DNA from: Pedobacter sp. AK013
GTDB taxonomy: Bacteria; Bacteroidota; Bacteroidia; Sphingobacteriales; Sphingobacteriaceae
Direction: 5' to 3'
DNA: 64,000 nucleotides
NCBI RefSeq assembly: GCF_014205835.1
Contig: NZ_JACHCQ010000006.1
Location: forward strand, 124,001-188,000
In this document: positions 25,864 to 34,194 of the stretch, piece by piece
How the letters are laid out: each line of letters begins with the position of its first letter
How positions within the stretch are numbered: the first letter of the stretch is position 1
Translations under genes and position numbers: made by a program
The notes under the pieces: model-generated
Database searches by the model: none
What the model was told of the DNA's origin: nothing
What the model saw: the letters and a program-made list of their open reading frames with translations, nothing else

Positions 25864-25951
25864 CCGCAAAGAAAATAAGGGAATGCACAAAGTTTAGCTG
25901 TAATTTTTCCGTGCCTCCGGGGCAAAAAACTTCGCTTTCTCTGCGGTTAAA
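25858..25951. repeat. Inverted repeat overlapping the M23 stop codon
   Basis: TTTAACCGCAAAGAAAA and CTTTCTCTGCGGTTAAA are near-perfect inverted arms about 60 bases apart, filling the gap before the next gene. The left arm contains the stop codon of the M23 gene. It may act as a long terminator hairpin or be a dispersed repeat of the CTGCGGTTAAA type. Confidence 0.6.
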
Positions 25952-25976
25952 CCTGAATAAACCGTAAATTAGTATA

Positions 25977-26630
25977 ATGAAAAACCTACTCACCCTTTGT
26001 TTGCTTTTCTGCTACTCGTTGGCTATGGGACAGGTTCAGTTTAAATCGGGTAAAAGTGGTTTTACCAACTTTTTAATGGAAAATACCATCTATCCCCAGT
26101 TTTCGAAAGATAATTGTATCCAGGGAACCGTAAACGTGAGTTTTAAGCTCAATAGCCAGGGTAAGGTTTATTTTTCTAAAATTAGTAAAGGGATATTGTC
26201 TGACCTGGATGAAGAAGCTTTACGATTGGTGCGTTTAAGCAGCGGTAAATGGCAAGTTCCGGCAGGTTACGATACCACGGTTTCGATTGTTGCGCCGGTT
26301 AATTTCGTACTTTCAGGCTATAATTGTGAAGGGAAATCAAGCGAAGCCATTCAAGAAGCAATCCGTACTTATCTGGCTGAAGAAGGTTTAACCAACTCTG
26401 TCATTAATTTCTATAAAAACATCGACCAGGCAAAACCTGGACAAGAGGTTCAGATTATTGCCATTAAAAACCAGTTGGGCATTGATGATGAATATTTGGA
26501 TGACCGGATAAAAATGGCCCTAAAAAAAATAAAACAGGGCGATAAGCAAGGTGCCTGTGAGGATTTTTTATTTGTTAAATATATGGGGAGTAAAATGGCT
26601 GATGATTATTTAGCCAAATATTGTAAGTAA
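25977..26630 (+). CDS. Secreted TonB_C-domain protein
   Basis: A 217-aa exported protein (signal peptide ending ...YSLAMGQ) with a TonB C-terminal-like fold at about residues 30-115. The segments FLMENTIYPQFSKDNCIQGTVNVSF, DLDEEALRLV and SSGKWQVPAGYD follow the usual TonB_C order (YP...G.V.V.F...D..A...V....W.PA). The C-terminal part (about 165-217) is helical with DKQGACEDFLFVKYMGSK, reminiscent of Sel1/TPR-like tails in Bacteroidota. It lacks a transmembrane anchor and Pro-rich spacer, so it is not a classical TonB. It ends 3 bases from the end of a convergent gene that also carries a TonB_C-like domain. Confidence 0.78.
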   Translation: MKNLLTLCLLFCYSLAMGQVQFKSGKSGFTNFLMENTIYPQFSKDNCIQGTVNVSFKLNSQGKVYFSKISKGILSDLDEEALRLVRLSSGKWQVPAGYDTTVSIVAPVNFVLSGYNCEGKSSEAIQEAIRTYLAEEGLTNSVINFYKNIDQAKPGQEVQIIAIKNQLGIDDEYLDDRIKMALKKIKQGDKQGACEDFLFVKYMGSKMADDYLAKYCK

Positions 26631-26633
26631 AAA

Positions 26634-27068
26634 TTATTGTAAACAGATCTGCAAGGGAATTTGATGCAATGAAGCAACTTGTTTTCCATTGCACATTGCT
26701 GGGCTCCATTTAAAAGATTTTACAATCTTAATCATCTGATCGCCTACGCCACCAACCTCATCCTCAATTATTCTTTCACCACTAATGCTTCCATCAACAT
26801 CAACCACAAATGCAATGGTAAATTTGGTTGTGGCACCATGTGGTACCGAATCGATTTTTATTTTGCCAAATGCCCGGTAAAGTAAAACTACTCCTCCTTT
26901 ATTTACTGCCGGTTCATCAAATGTAGTGTAAATCATTTTACCTGTTAGGAGATCTTTTTTCGTTACACAATCTGTATGTGAAGGATTGTTATTCATTACA
27001 GCATCATCAATAGAATTATTGCTAAGAGCAGTTAATAAAAAGGCAAATAACAACGTTAATTTAAACAT
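26634..27068 (-). CDS. Secreted TonB_C-like protein of unknown function
   Basis: A 144-aa protein with a signal peptide (MFKLTLLFAFLLTALS). The second half resembles a TonB C-terminal domain: FTIAFVVDVDGSISGERII, VGDQMIKIVKSFKWSPAMCNGKQV. The W.PA.CNGK.V pattern is frequent in short Bacteroidota periplasmic proteins. No membrane anchor or Pro-rich region is present. The role is unknown; it may report or modulate envelope interactions. It is convergent with the preceding TonB_C-domain gene and stands alone. Confidence 0.68.
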   Translation of the reverse strand: MFKLTLLFAFLLTALSNNSIDDAVMNNNPSHTDCVTKKDLLTGKMIYTTFDEPAVNKGGVVLLYRAFGKIKIDSVPHGATTKFTIAFVVDVDGSISGERIIEDEVGGVGDQMIKIVKSFKWSPAMCNGKQVASLHQIPLQICLQ

Positions 27069-27148
27069 TTAATGGATGTTTTTTCGAACAAAATAATTGA
27101 TCAGCTTTTGTTAAGTGAAGATAATGAAATTGATTAATTTAGCCAACA

Positions 27149-27538
27149 ATGAAAAACACAGTTAGATTTTTTGCCTTATTGGATATCATTAGCATTGCAT
27201 TATTGGCAAAACAGTTTTGGCAGATTTTAACACACCTGAACGAAATCCCCGATCAGATACTTTCGCAGGCAAAGGTTGTTTTATTGTTGCCCTTATTTGT
27301 GTCGCTTTTTGTTTCGGTAGCGGGTTTAATCTTATTTAAGAAATTCGGCTTTATTACCTATTATATTCAGTTTCCATTCCGTTTGGTGGTATGGATATTT
27401 TCTATCGGTTTTATTACTTATTTACCAGAAGTGTTAAACCTTGGCGAACAGTGGTTTGATATTTTATTCCGTATCTGTTTTATAGCCGAATTTTTCAGAT
27501 TATATTTTACCATTAAAATTCACCGCTCATCCTTCTGA
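27149..27538 (+). CDS. Hypothetical four-helix membrane protein
   Basis: A 129-aa protein with about four hydrophobic segments (residues 5-25, 43-65, 70-95 and 105-125). I recognise no family. It ends inside the last codons of the convergent lipid kinase gene, overlapping it by 12 bases. The start ATG (MKNTVRFFALLDI) directly opens the first helix. Nothing in the context suggests a function. Confidence 0.7.
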   Translation: MKNTVRFFALLDIISIALLAKQFWQILTHLNEIPDQILSQAKVVLLLPLFVSLFVSVAGLILFKKFGFITYYIQFPFRLVVWIFSIGFITYLPEVLNLGEQWFDILFRICFIAEFFRLYFTIKIHRSSF

Positions 27539-28399
27539 TACACTAGGTAAAACCACCGTTATGGCAGCAGGAAGAATTTTTGCTTCAACGGTATTCATTC
27601 TGCCAATGTATTCTCCATCAACCTGGAAGTGAGCTTTGTGCTTCGAAGAAATCTTAACCTCAGTAGTTTGAAATACTTCTATCTTTTTAGGGTTGAAAGG
27701 CAATTTGGTGATCCATATTTTTAAGATCTCGAGATAAGAGTAATCTTTTACCAAAACCACTTCGAACAGATCGTCGTCTAATTTTCCGTCTGGATTTATC
27801 TTTAGCCCAGAACCGTACATGGTTGCGTTCGCAATAGCTACCATTGCCGCTTTAGAAGCGATTGTTTCATCTTTAAGTTTCAATTGCACATCCATTCTGC
27901 TGTGGTTCCATAAGGCATGCCAGGTAGCTTTTGCATAACCCCACATGCCGCGTTGGGGCAGGGTGTCAAATTTCTTTACCAGATAAGCATTAAAACCTAA
28001 ATCGGATAAATGGATGCAGATTTCATCATTAAGTTTAACTACATGGATTTTTTGCAAACGGCCTTCATCCAGAATAGCTAAAGCCAGTTCAATATCAGTC
28101 GGGATGCCTAACTCTTTCGCCATCCCATTAGCCGAACCCGCAGGCACAATCCCGATAGGGGTTTCAGTATGCAACAGACATTCGGCAACCAGTTTTAAGG
28201 TGCCATCGCCACCAACGGCCACCACACGATCTGCCTTCGCAATTTTAATCCTTTCTTTTATCTGCTCCAACGAGCAGTGTTCCGGTAATTCGAAAAGATC
28301 GATCTCTGTTTTTTTTGTATCGAAATGGGTAGAAATTACTTCCTTCAAGTTAATATCATGGCTGCCTGAGCCTGGGTTGATAATGAATAATAATTTCAT
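27527..28399 (-). CDS. Diacylglycerol/lipid kinase family protein (YegS-like)
   Basis: A 290-aa soluble lipid kinase of the DAGK_cat family that phosphorylates diacylglycerol, sphingosine-like or related lipids with ATP. Motifs are LLFIINPGSG at the N-terminus, VVAVGGDGTLKLVAE with GGDGT at 63-67, GIVPAGSANGMAKELGIP and the C-terminal LDDDLFEVVLVKDY. Its start is 58 bases from the divergent App1-like phosphatase gene. A lipid kinase and a phosphatidate phosphatase-like protein back to back suggest opposing steps in lipid metabolism, which is inference only. Confidence 0.92.
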   Translation of the reverse strand: MKLLFIINPGSGSHDINLKEVISTHFDTKKTEIDLFELPEHCSLEQIKERIKIAKADRVVAVGGDGTLKLVAECLLHTETPIGIVPAGSANGMAKELGIPTDIELALAILDEGRLQKIHVVKLNDEICIHLSDLGFNAYLVKKFDTLPQRGMWGYAKATWHALWNHSRMDVQLKLKDETIASKAAMVAIANATMYGSGLKINPDGKLDDDLFEVVLVKDYSYLEILKIWITKLPFNPKKIEVFQTTEVKISSKHKAHFQVDGEYIGRMNTVEAKILPAAITVVLPSVSEG

Positions 28400-28456
28400 G
28401 TGTTACCTTATGGTTTACATCACAAACAACTTTTAATAAACTCTGTTTTAATACAG

Positions 28457-29431
28457 ATGAATAAATCTGTTAGTGTTAAGGTATATCATGGCTATGGCCA
28501 CACACACAATTTGGTTGTTTATGGTCATGTTTTTAAACGCAAGGCGAAAACACGGCAGGTTTACAGCAATAATTTGTTTGTTAATATCGCACACCTTTTA
28601 AAGCTCTTCATCTTAAAACCTTTTGCCTTTGTTGAGGTGCGTTTGCAATTTTTTGATCAAACGATTTACAATAAAACCGAAGGAGATGGCTTTTTTAAGT
28701 TCGAATGGAAAGCCGAATATGATGTGCCTGCAGGTTGGCACTTTGTTAAAGTAGAAGCTGTTGATAAAAACGGGAAAGTTTTAAATGCGGGTGAGGGTAA
28801 GGTATATGTACCGCACATTACGCAATATGCCTTTATTTCGGATGTGGATGATACTGTGATGATTTCTCATTCGGCAACTATTGGGCGGCGGTTGAGAGAA
28901 TTGTTTATCAAAAATCCGCATACGCGTAAAACCTTTCCTGATGCAGCCAGTCATTATCAGCAATTGGCCATGTCGCATACTGAATCAGATCAGCCCAATC
29001 CTTTTTTTTATGTAAGCAGCAGCGAGTGGAACCTTTACGATTATTTGGTCGAGACTTTTAGGTTTAACAAGTTGCCTGACGGTGCTTTTCTTTTAAATAC
29101 ATTAAAACGGTGGAAAGATTTAGTCAAAACAGGTAAAACAGGACATGAAGGGAAATTATTGAGGGTAATGCGAATTTTGGATGCTTTTCCCAACCAGAAG
29201 TTTGTTTTCTTTGGCGACAACTCCCAGCATGATCCCGAAATTTATTTCACAATAGTGGAGAAGTACCCAAAAAATATCGAAGCGGTATACATCCGTAATA
29301 TTCGTCCAGATAAAGAAGTAGAAACAAAGCTGTTGCTTAAAAAAATAGAAGATAAAAATGTAAGGACTTGTTTATTTAGTGAAAGTAAGGAAGCGATTGA
29401 ACATTCTAAATCAACAGGATTGATCCAGTAG
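28457..29431 (+). CDS. App1-like phosphatase domain protein (DUF2183)
   Basis: A 324-aa protein of the DUF2183/App1 family, whose yeast member is a phosphatidate phosphatase of the HAD-like DxDxT class. The catalytic motif SDVDDT is at 128-133, followed by HSATIGRRLRELFIKNPHTR, FYVSSSEWNLYDYL and the late FFGDNSQHDPEIY. An N-terminal beta-rich region (1-120) precedes it. ATG at 28457 (MNKSVSVKVYHGYG) is chosen over an in-frame GTG at 28400 because the earlier residues look non-native and overlap the divergent promoter region. No signal peptide is seen, so a cytoplasmic location is likely. Confidence 0.9.
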   Translation: MNKSVSVKVYHGYGHTHNLVVYGHVFKRKAKTRQVYSNNLFVNIAHLLKLFILKPFAFVEVRLQFFDQTIYNKTEGDGFFKFEWKAEYDVPAGWHFVKVEAVDKNGKVLNAGEGKVYVPHITQYAFISDVDDTVMISHSATIGRRLRELFIKNPHTRKTFPDAASHYQQLAMSHTESDQPNPFFYVSSSEWNLYDYLVETFRFNKLPDGAFLLNTLKRWKDLVKTGKTGHEGKLLRVMRILDAFPNQKFVFFGDNSQHDPEIYFTIVEKYPKNIEAVYIRNIRPDKEVETKLLLKKIEDKNVRTCLFSESKEAIEHSKSTGLIQ

Positions 29432-29749
29432 CTTTTGGAGCGCAAAGGGTGTGCTCATCGGTCTCGGTAGTCCCGCTTTTCTTCCTGCCCCGATGAAGTA
29501 TCGTGGGCATCCATTCAATCGGGGCTAAGTACAAAGTTTTTTGCCATGAGAACTGACTGCTGTTCAATAAACCCGACAGTAGCGACAGCCCCGAATTTTT
29601 TATGAGGGCTACAGCGAATGGCGGGACTTTCGGATCCGATAAACACAGAACCCTGCTTTTCAAAAAAAAATGTCTACAGATTTCTCCTCCAAAGGAGCTC
29701 CTTTGGAGCACTGCGGTCGAAATGACAGAACTATATAGATTTATCCAAA
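29432..29749. repeat. Intergenic dispersed-repeat block
   Basis: The whole 318-base gap is made of repeat-like sequence. It includes an upstream block with GCGCAAAGGGTGTGCTCATC, a GC-rich block (GAGGGCTACAGCGAATGGCG), and a 3' block ending CGGTCGAAATGACAG with a nested palindrome AAAGGAGCTCCTTT (29693-29706). From memory, blocks of this kind recur in Pedobacter-like intergenic regions. It lies between convergent genes. A 115-codon minus-strand reading frame here is rejected as a translation of the repeat. Confidence 0.6.
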
Positions 29750-30118
29750 TCAAGAAATTGATTTCCCGAAGGGTGTAAAGGCTAAATTCATCAATTTAAA
29801 ATGCTGGCGCCCAAATGGGATACCTACAATGGTAATGCAAAGCAGGATACCAAAAAACAAATGGGTTAAAGCAATCCAGAAACCGCCACATAAAATCCAG
29901 ATCAGGTTCATGATGGTAGAAAGGCAACCTGTGTTTGATGAGGTATCGGTTATTTTAACGCCAAAAGGAGCAAGGCCTACAATGGCAAATTTAAAACATT
30001 GGATACCAAAAGGAATCCCCACAATGGTTAGACAAAGGATAAGGCCTCCAATAATATATTCGAAGAAAATAAAGATGCCGCCAAAAATAATCCAGATAAT
30101 ATTGCCTAAAAAGTTCAT
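29750..30118 (-). CDS. YccF domain-containing inner membrane protein
   Basis: A 122-aa protein made of two copies of the YccF/DUF307 domain. Each copy has a hydrophobic pair of helices and the pattern LTIVGIPFGIQCFKFA (about 29-44) or ITIVGIPFGRQHFKLM (about 95-110). The N-terminal NIIWIIFGG and middle NLIWILCGGFW also repeat. YccF proteins are conserved inner membrane proteins of unknown function. It is single, convergent with the App1-like gene across a repeat block. Confidence 0.9.
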   Translation of the reverse strand: MNFLGNIIWIIFGGIFIFFEYIIGGLILCLTIVGIPFGIQCFKFAIVGLAPFGVKITDTSSNTGCLSTIMNLIWILCGGFWIALTHLFFGILLCITIVGIPFGRQHFKLMNLAFTPFGKSIS

Positions 30119-30224
30119 TATGTTTTTTAGTTTAAGATTTAATAACAGGAATTTTGTTACAGCTTGTTAATGTATTCTACTTGGATTCTTCGTAATTTAG
30201 AATTACACACAAAAGAAACACAAC

Positions 30225-30578
30225 ATGAAAAAATTAATTCTTGCCGCGGCATTTGTCGCGTGCTTTGGGCTGTCGCGCACCAAAGCTCAAAATGTAAATG
30301 GCGTAAAGCTAACCGATATCCACGTAGATTATATTCAAATTCGTGCAGTAAAAAGTTTTTTGGCCGATAAACAATGGATTGCGCTCGAATATGGACAAAA
30401 GGTAAGTGATTATAGCGAATTATATATCAGGGATGATCATGCTAAAAAAATCGAGTTTAATTCGGCCATTGATGCCGTAAATAAAATGAAAGCGTATGGT
30501 TATGAGTTGTTCAGTGTTTATACGGAGCAGGTAGACCAATCTTCAAACAAACCGGTGTATGTGCTAAGAAGAAAATAA
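30225..30578 (+). CDS. Small secreted protein of unknown function
   Basis: A 117-aa protein with a clear signal peptide (MKKLILAAAFVACFGLSRTKAQ) and a mature domain of about 95 residues, with alternating strand-like segments (IHVDYIQIRAV, KQWIALEYGQ) and a C-terminal helix-strand pair (AVNKMKAYGYELFSVYTEQV). Similar short periplasmic proteins with AYGYE near the end are common in Bacteroidota, but I know no function. It is flanked by repeats and is probably monocistronic. Confidence 0.75.
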   Translation: MKKLILAAAFVACFGLSRTKAQNVNGVKLTDIHVDYIQIRAVKSFLADKQWIALEYGQKVSDYSELYIRDDHAKKIEFNSAIDAVNKMKAYGYELFSVYTEQVDQSSNKPVYVLRRK

Positions 30579-30624
30579 ATTGTAATTAAGAGGACTATAT
30601 TACAAACCTTAGTTTTTCAGATAG

Positions 30625-30686
30625 TTTGTCATGTTGAGCTTGTCGAAACACATTTAGTAGTCTTTCGACAGGCTCAGGATGACAAT
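30625..30686. repeat. Long imperfect palindrome (GTCATGTTGAGC type)
   Basis: TTGTCATGTTGAGCTTGTCG and CGACAGGCTCAGGATGACAA form long inverted arms with a few mismatches around a 15-20 base loop. This is a very common intergenic repeat type in Bacteroidota and may also serve as a terminator for the preceding gene. A degenerate relative is at 36152-36217. Confidence 0.75.
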
Positions 30687-30712
30687 CAAATCAGTTATAC
30701 AGCCTTGTATCC

Positions 30713-31912
30713 CTATATAAAATCGAGCGTATTGAATTTTTTGTTCAGGATATCAGCATTGTTTACGTCCAGCCACTTATCTAAAATGGTACCGTATACC
30801 TGCCTGAAATCCAACTGGTATTTTAAGTCACCGGTATCTAAGTCACTTAAATTAGGAGCTGCATTAAAGATGCCTTGTTTCTTCAATTTTCCGCCAAAAA
30901 CAAACATATTATTTGCTGTTCCGTGGTCGGTACCATTACTGGCATTTTGTTCTACCCTGCGGCCAAATTCTGAGAAGGTAATTACCAAAGTATCTTCAAG
31001 CTTATTGTTTGATTTTAGATCTTTCAAAAAAGCAGCCATTCCTTCGCTATATTGTTTAAGTAGATTGCCTTGCTGGCCGGTTTGATTCACATGTGTATCG
31101 AAACCGCTTAATGAAACATAGTAAACCCTGGTTTTTAACCCTGAAGAAATAAATTTAGAAACCGTTTTTAGCTGATTTGCAAAACCCGAAGCTGGGTAGG
31201 TAGATTTCGATTGATAAATTTTGGAAGTATTCTGAATATAATTGGCTGATGATGATGTTTCGATCATGGTTTTGTACAGATAGCCCAAATTATCTTCGTC
31301 TAAATGTTCCTTATCATTCTGCAACATAGCCTTAAAAAACGGATCGTTTGTATTGCGGAACAAAGTTGCAGGATCTTTTAATGCAATTCCTTTTTTAGTC
31401 TGGCCTTTCATGGCCAAAGAAAGTGAATCGTCTACCTCTATCGCGGTATAAGGGAATTTACAGGTTTGGCAATTGCTGTCTAAATAACGACCAATCCATC
31501 CAGTTGATAAGAATTGATTGCTATCGCTACCGGTTTGCCAAATATCCATCGAACGGAAATGGGATCGATCGGGATTAGGGTAGCCCACATCGTTAATGAT
31601 GGTCATCCAGCCTTGGTCGTAAATTTCTTGCAGGGCAGCCATGTTCGGGTTTAAGCCCTGCATGTTATTCAGTTTAATTACCTCTTCAGGTTTAATGGCA
31701 ATACTATTTCTTTTTTGGTAGTAAATGTCGTTTCCAAATGGAATAACCGTGTTTAGACCATCATTTCCGCCAGAAAGCTGGACTACAACCAGGTTTTTAT
31801 AGAGGCTCAGCTCATCAAGTGCCATGGCCTCAAGTGGTTTCATAAAAGCCGGAACGAATAGCGAACCTGCTGCAACAAATCCTGTATTTCTTAAAAAATT
31901 TCTTCTGTTCAT
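30713..31912 (-). CDS. DUF1501 domain protein with Tat signal
   Basis: A 399-aa exported protein of the DUF1501 family, which belongs to the alkaline phosphatase/sulfatase-like superfamily. The N-terminus MNRRNFLRNTGFVAAG is a twin-arginine signal. Family motifs include LVVVQLSGGNDGLNTVIPFG, FHSRSMD-like FRSMDIWQTG, FDTHVNQTGQQGNLLKQYSEG, TFSEFGRRVEQNASNGTDHG and the closing DFRQVYGTILDKWL. It lies downstream of a DUF1800 gene on the same strand, the usual pairing in many phyla. The reaction and substrate are not established. Confidence 0.93.
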   Translation of the reverse strand: MNRRNFLRNTGFVAAGSLFVPAFMKPLEAMALDELSLYKNLVVVQLSGGNDGLNTVIPFGNDIYYQKRNSIAIKPEEVIKLNNMQGLNPNMAALQEIYDQGWMTIINDVGYPNPDRSHFRSMDIWQTGSDSNQFLSTGWIGRYLDSNCQTCKFPYTAIEVDDSLSLAMKGQTKKGIALKDPATLFRNTNDPFFKAMLQNDKEHLDEDNLGYLYKTMIETSSSANYIQNTSKIYQSKSTYPASGFANQLKTVSKFISSGLKTRVYYVSLSGFDTHVNQTGQQGNLLKQYSEGMAAFLKDLKSNNKLEDTLVITFSEFGRRVEQNASNGTDHGTANNMFVFGGKLKKQGIFNAAPNLSDLDTGDLKYQLDFRQVYGTILDKWLDVNNADILNKKFNTLDFI

Positions 31913-32045
31913 CTTGTTAGTAGTTAAGGGTGTTTTTGGCTTGGTGCTTCATTTGTTCATTGATCAATAGTTATTGCTGATGGCCTGGACATTTAGCGAA
32001 ACGGTTATCAGCCATGAGCCCATCAAACCATCAATCAATATTCAT

Positions 32046-33488
32046 TTAGCACAACTGATACTCGGGCATACTGGTAATTTCGACTGCTGTACTCCGCAGG
32101 CCCTTATTATCACTCACCATGGTCGTAATTTTATCGTTTAATTTCGGTTGCAATAGAAATTCAGTTAGCGCTAACGGCGTTAATCCTTTTGGTAAGGTGT
32201 TTAAAAATTTAGGCCAGTTTGCATTTGCATTTACATACGATTTTGCTTTCATATCTGCATTTGCTTTGGTAGTTGCTGTCCGACTCAGGGCTATTACGGC
32301 TTCGTCTTCAGGATCGGCTTTGCCACTAAAATCAATTTCTCCGTCATTTAAAACAAGCGAGGGAATCCGCATTCTCAACATTAACGATGAACTATCAATC
32401 CAACTTTGTCCGCCAGGCCAACCTGCAACATTGGGTGGATTAAATAAATATTGCCCTAAACTGCTTTGTAGCTGGATTAAAACCTGGGGCTTATTATAGG
32501 TAACATAAAACTCACGACTTAAACCCACCAAAAATTCGGCAGGTGATTTAATCTTTGTGCCTACGTTCTCCGGGCTATAAAACCAATCAGAAATAAACAG
32601 TTTTTTCATCATTGAGGCGATGTCGTATTTCGAGTTGTAAAAATGTGTGGCAAGCTCTTTAATATGATCCTCATTAGGGTTATCGTTTACAAAGAATTTA
32701 TATACTTTCCTGGCGATAAATTGTGCAGTTTCTGGTTTTTCGAGAATAATATCGATGATGTTTTCGCCTTCAAAATTCCCGATTTTACCGAAAAAGGTTT
32801 TTGTTCCGGTATCGTGCAGGTTTTGCCTGAAAATAAACGAACCGTCTTTGTCGTACATCCAGCCGGTAAATGAGCGGGCAGATTCTTTAATGTCTTGCTC
32901 GGTATAATTTCCCCTCCCCAGGGTAAAGAGTTCCATGAGCTCGCGCGCGAAGTTCTCATTTGGTTTACCTTTTCTATTTTGCTGGTTATTTAGGTATTGA
33001 AGCATTGCAGGCGACTTGGAAACCTCAACCAATAAGGTTTTAAAGCTGCCGAGGGCATTTGTTCTTTGGATGTTGTTTAATTGTTGGGCAAAAAATGGGT
33101 TGTTGCTGCGGCAAGCAAAGTGGCCATGCCAAAAAAGGGTCATCTTTTCCTTTAACGGAGCATCGGTATTGATCATTTTTGTAATGAAGGCAATGTTCAG
33201 ATCGCGGCTTACTTCGTTTTGTTCACGTATAATCTCCTGACGCATTTTCTTTTCTTCATCGGTTAATTCTTTTTTTGAGTATAAGCCTGCCTGGACCAAA
33301 AGCTGCCGTCTCGATTCGTAATCGTTCACTAAATTAATCGGATCGTTTTTTTGAGAATCTTTAAGCAGGTTGTCTACCACCTTCGTGAGGTTTTTCTTGC
33401 TTAATTTTTGTAGGTCTGCATAAGAAATGCCGAAACCTGCCCGGTTGTAAAGATGTTTTACTTTTATGAAATTATCTTTTGCACTCAT
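32046..33488 (-). CDS. DUF1800 domain protein
   Basis: A 480-aa protein of the DUF1800 family. Motifs are the N-terminal VKHLYNRAGFGISYADL, TLFWHGHFACR, LGSFKTLLVEVSKSPAMLQYL, NENFARELMELFTLG, ESARSFTGW and the late PPNVAGWPGGQSWIDSS. No signal peptide is obvious, although its partner DUF1501 protein has a Tat signal, and Tat co-export is conceivable. It is the first gene of the two-gene unit, 133 bases ahead of the DUF1501 gene. Function is unknown; the pair is widely conserved in planctomycetes, proteobacteria and Bacteroidota. Confidence 0.93.
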   Translation of the reverse strand: MSAKDNFIKVKHLYNRAGFGISYADLQKLSKKNLTKVVDNLLKDSQKNDPINLVNDYESRRQLLVQAGLYSKKELTDEEKKMRQEIIREQNEVSRDLNIAFITKMINTDAPLKEKMTLFWHGHFACRSNNPFFAQQLNNIQRTNALGSFKTLLVEVSKSPAMLQYLNNQQNRKGKPNENFARELMELFTLGRGNYTEQDIKESARSFTGWMYDKDGSFIFRQNLHDTGTKTFFGKIGNFEGENIIDIILEKPETAQFIARKVYKFFVNDNPNEDHIKELATHFYNSKYDIASMMKKLFISDWFYSPENVGTKIKSPAEFLVGLSREFYVTYNKPQVLIQLQSSLGQYLFNPPNVAGWPGGQSWIDSSSLMLRMRIPSLVLNDGEIDFSGKADPEDEAVIALSRTATTKANADMKAKSYVNANANWPKFLNTLPKGLTPLALTEFLLQPKLNDKITTMVSDNKGLRSTAVEITSMPEYQLC

Positions 33489-33550
33489 AATGAACTGTTT
33501 TACAGTATGACATATTTAAAACGCCAGGGTTTAATCTTTGTTTTCTTTCT

Positions 33551-33558
33551 TATTTTTG
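33551..33558 (+). promoter_or_regulatory. Putative -7 box directly before aat
   Basis: TATTTTTG is an exact TAnnTTTG match ending 3 bases before the aat ATG at 33562. If it is active, the aat mRNA would be leaderless or nearly so. Confidence 0.35.
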
Positions 33559-33561
33559 TTT

Positions 33562-34194
33562 ATGTTTTTTCAGTTATTAGACGATAACCCAGGCTTTCCA
33601 GACCCGGCTTTGGCAGAAGAGGATGGGTTATTGGCCATTGGAGGAGATTTAAGTACGGAGCGACTGTTAATTGCCTATTCTAATGGTATATTTCCATGGT
33701 TTAGCGAAGGCGAACCAATTCTCTGGTATTCGCCACACGAACGTTGTGTGATTTATCCTGATAAGATCAAAATCAGTAAAAGCATGCAGAAAATTTTAAA
33801 TCAGCAAGTTTTCAAGATCACCTTTGATCAAGCTTTTGCTGATGTAATCCGCAATTGTGCAACTATCGAGAGGAAAGGGCAGGATGGCACCTGGATTACC
33901 AACGAAATGCAAGGGGCTTACATTAGCTTGCACCAGCAGGGTTATGCGCACAGTGTAGAGGTTTGGCTGGAGGATAAATTGGTCGGAGGTTTATATGGCT
34001 TAAAAGTAAACCGCGTTTTTTGTGGCGAAAGTATGTTTAGCCATGTAAGTAATGCCTCAAAAGCAGCATTGATTTTTTTAAGTAGAATGAATATCGATTT
34101 AATTGATTGTCAGCTGCCGAACGATCATTTAACGAGCTTAGGTGCCGAAATGATACCGCGAGAGACATTTATGCATATTTTGACAATGGACTAG
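33562..34194 (+). CDS. aat: Leucyl/phenylalanyl-tRNA--protein transferase
   Basis: A 210-aa enzyme that transfers Leu or Phe from tRNA to N-terminal Lys or Arg, marking proteins for ClpS/ClpAP under the N-degron rule. The sequence has FPDPALAEEDGLLAIGGDLS, LLIAYSNGIFPWFSEGEPILWYSP, the HQQGYAHSVEVWL segment and GLYGLKVNRVFCGESMFS, all typical. ATG at 33562 (MFFQLLDDNPGFPDP) is preferred to an ATG at 33538 with a hydrophobic extension. The stop codon overlaps that of the convergent TMEM175-like gene by 4 bases. Confidence 0.95.
   Translation: MFFQLLDDNPGFPDPALAEEDGLLAIGGDLSTERLLIAYSNGIFPWFSEGEPILWYSPHERCVIYPDKIKISKSMQKILNQQVFKITFDQAFADVIRNCATIERKGQDGTWITNEMQGAYISLHQQGYAHSVEVWLEDKLVGGLYGLKVNRVFCGESMFSHVSNASKAALIFLSRMNIDLIDCQLPNDHLTSLGAEMIPRETFMHILTMD

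Noticed and set aside
28400..28456. GTG start for the App1-like gene
   Set aside because: It lies within the divergent promoter region and encodes residues unlike the family; ATG at 57 bases downstream is preferred.
29406..29753. 115-codon minus-strand reading frame
   Set aside because: It overlaps the end of the App1-like gene and otherwise spans only repeat-like intergenic sequence; composition is Ser/Leu-rich without domain character.
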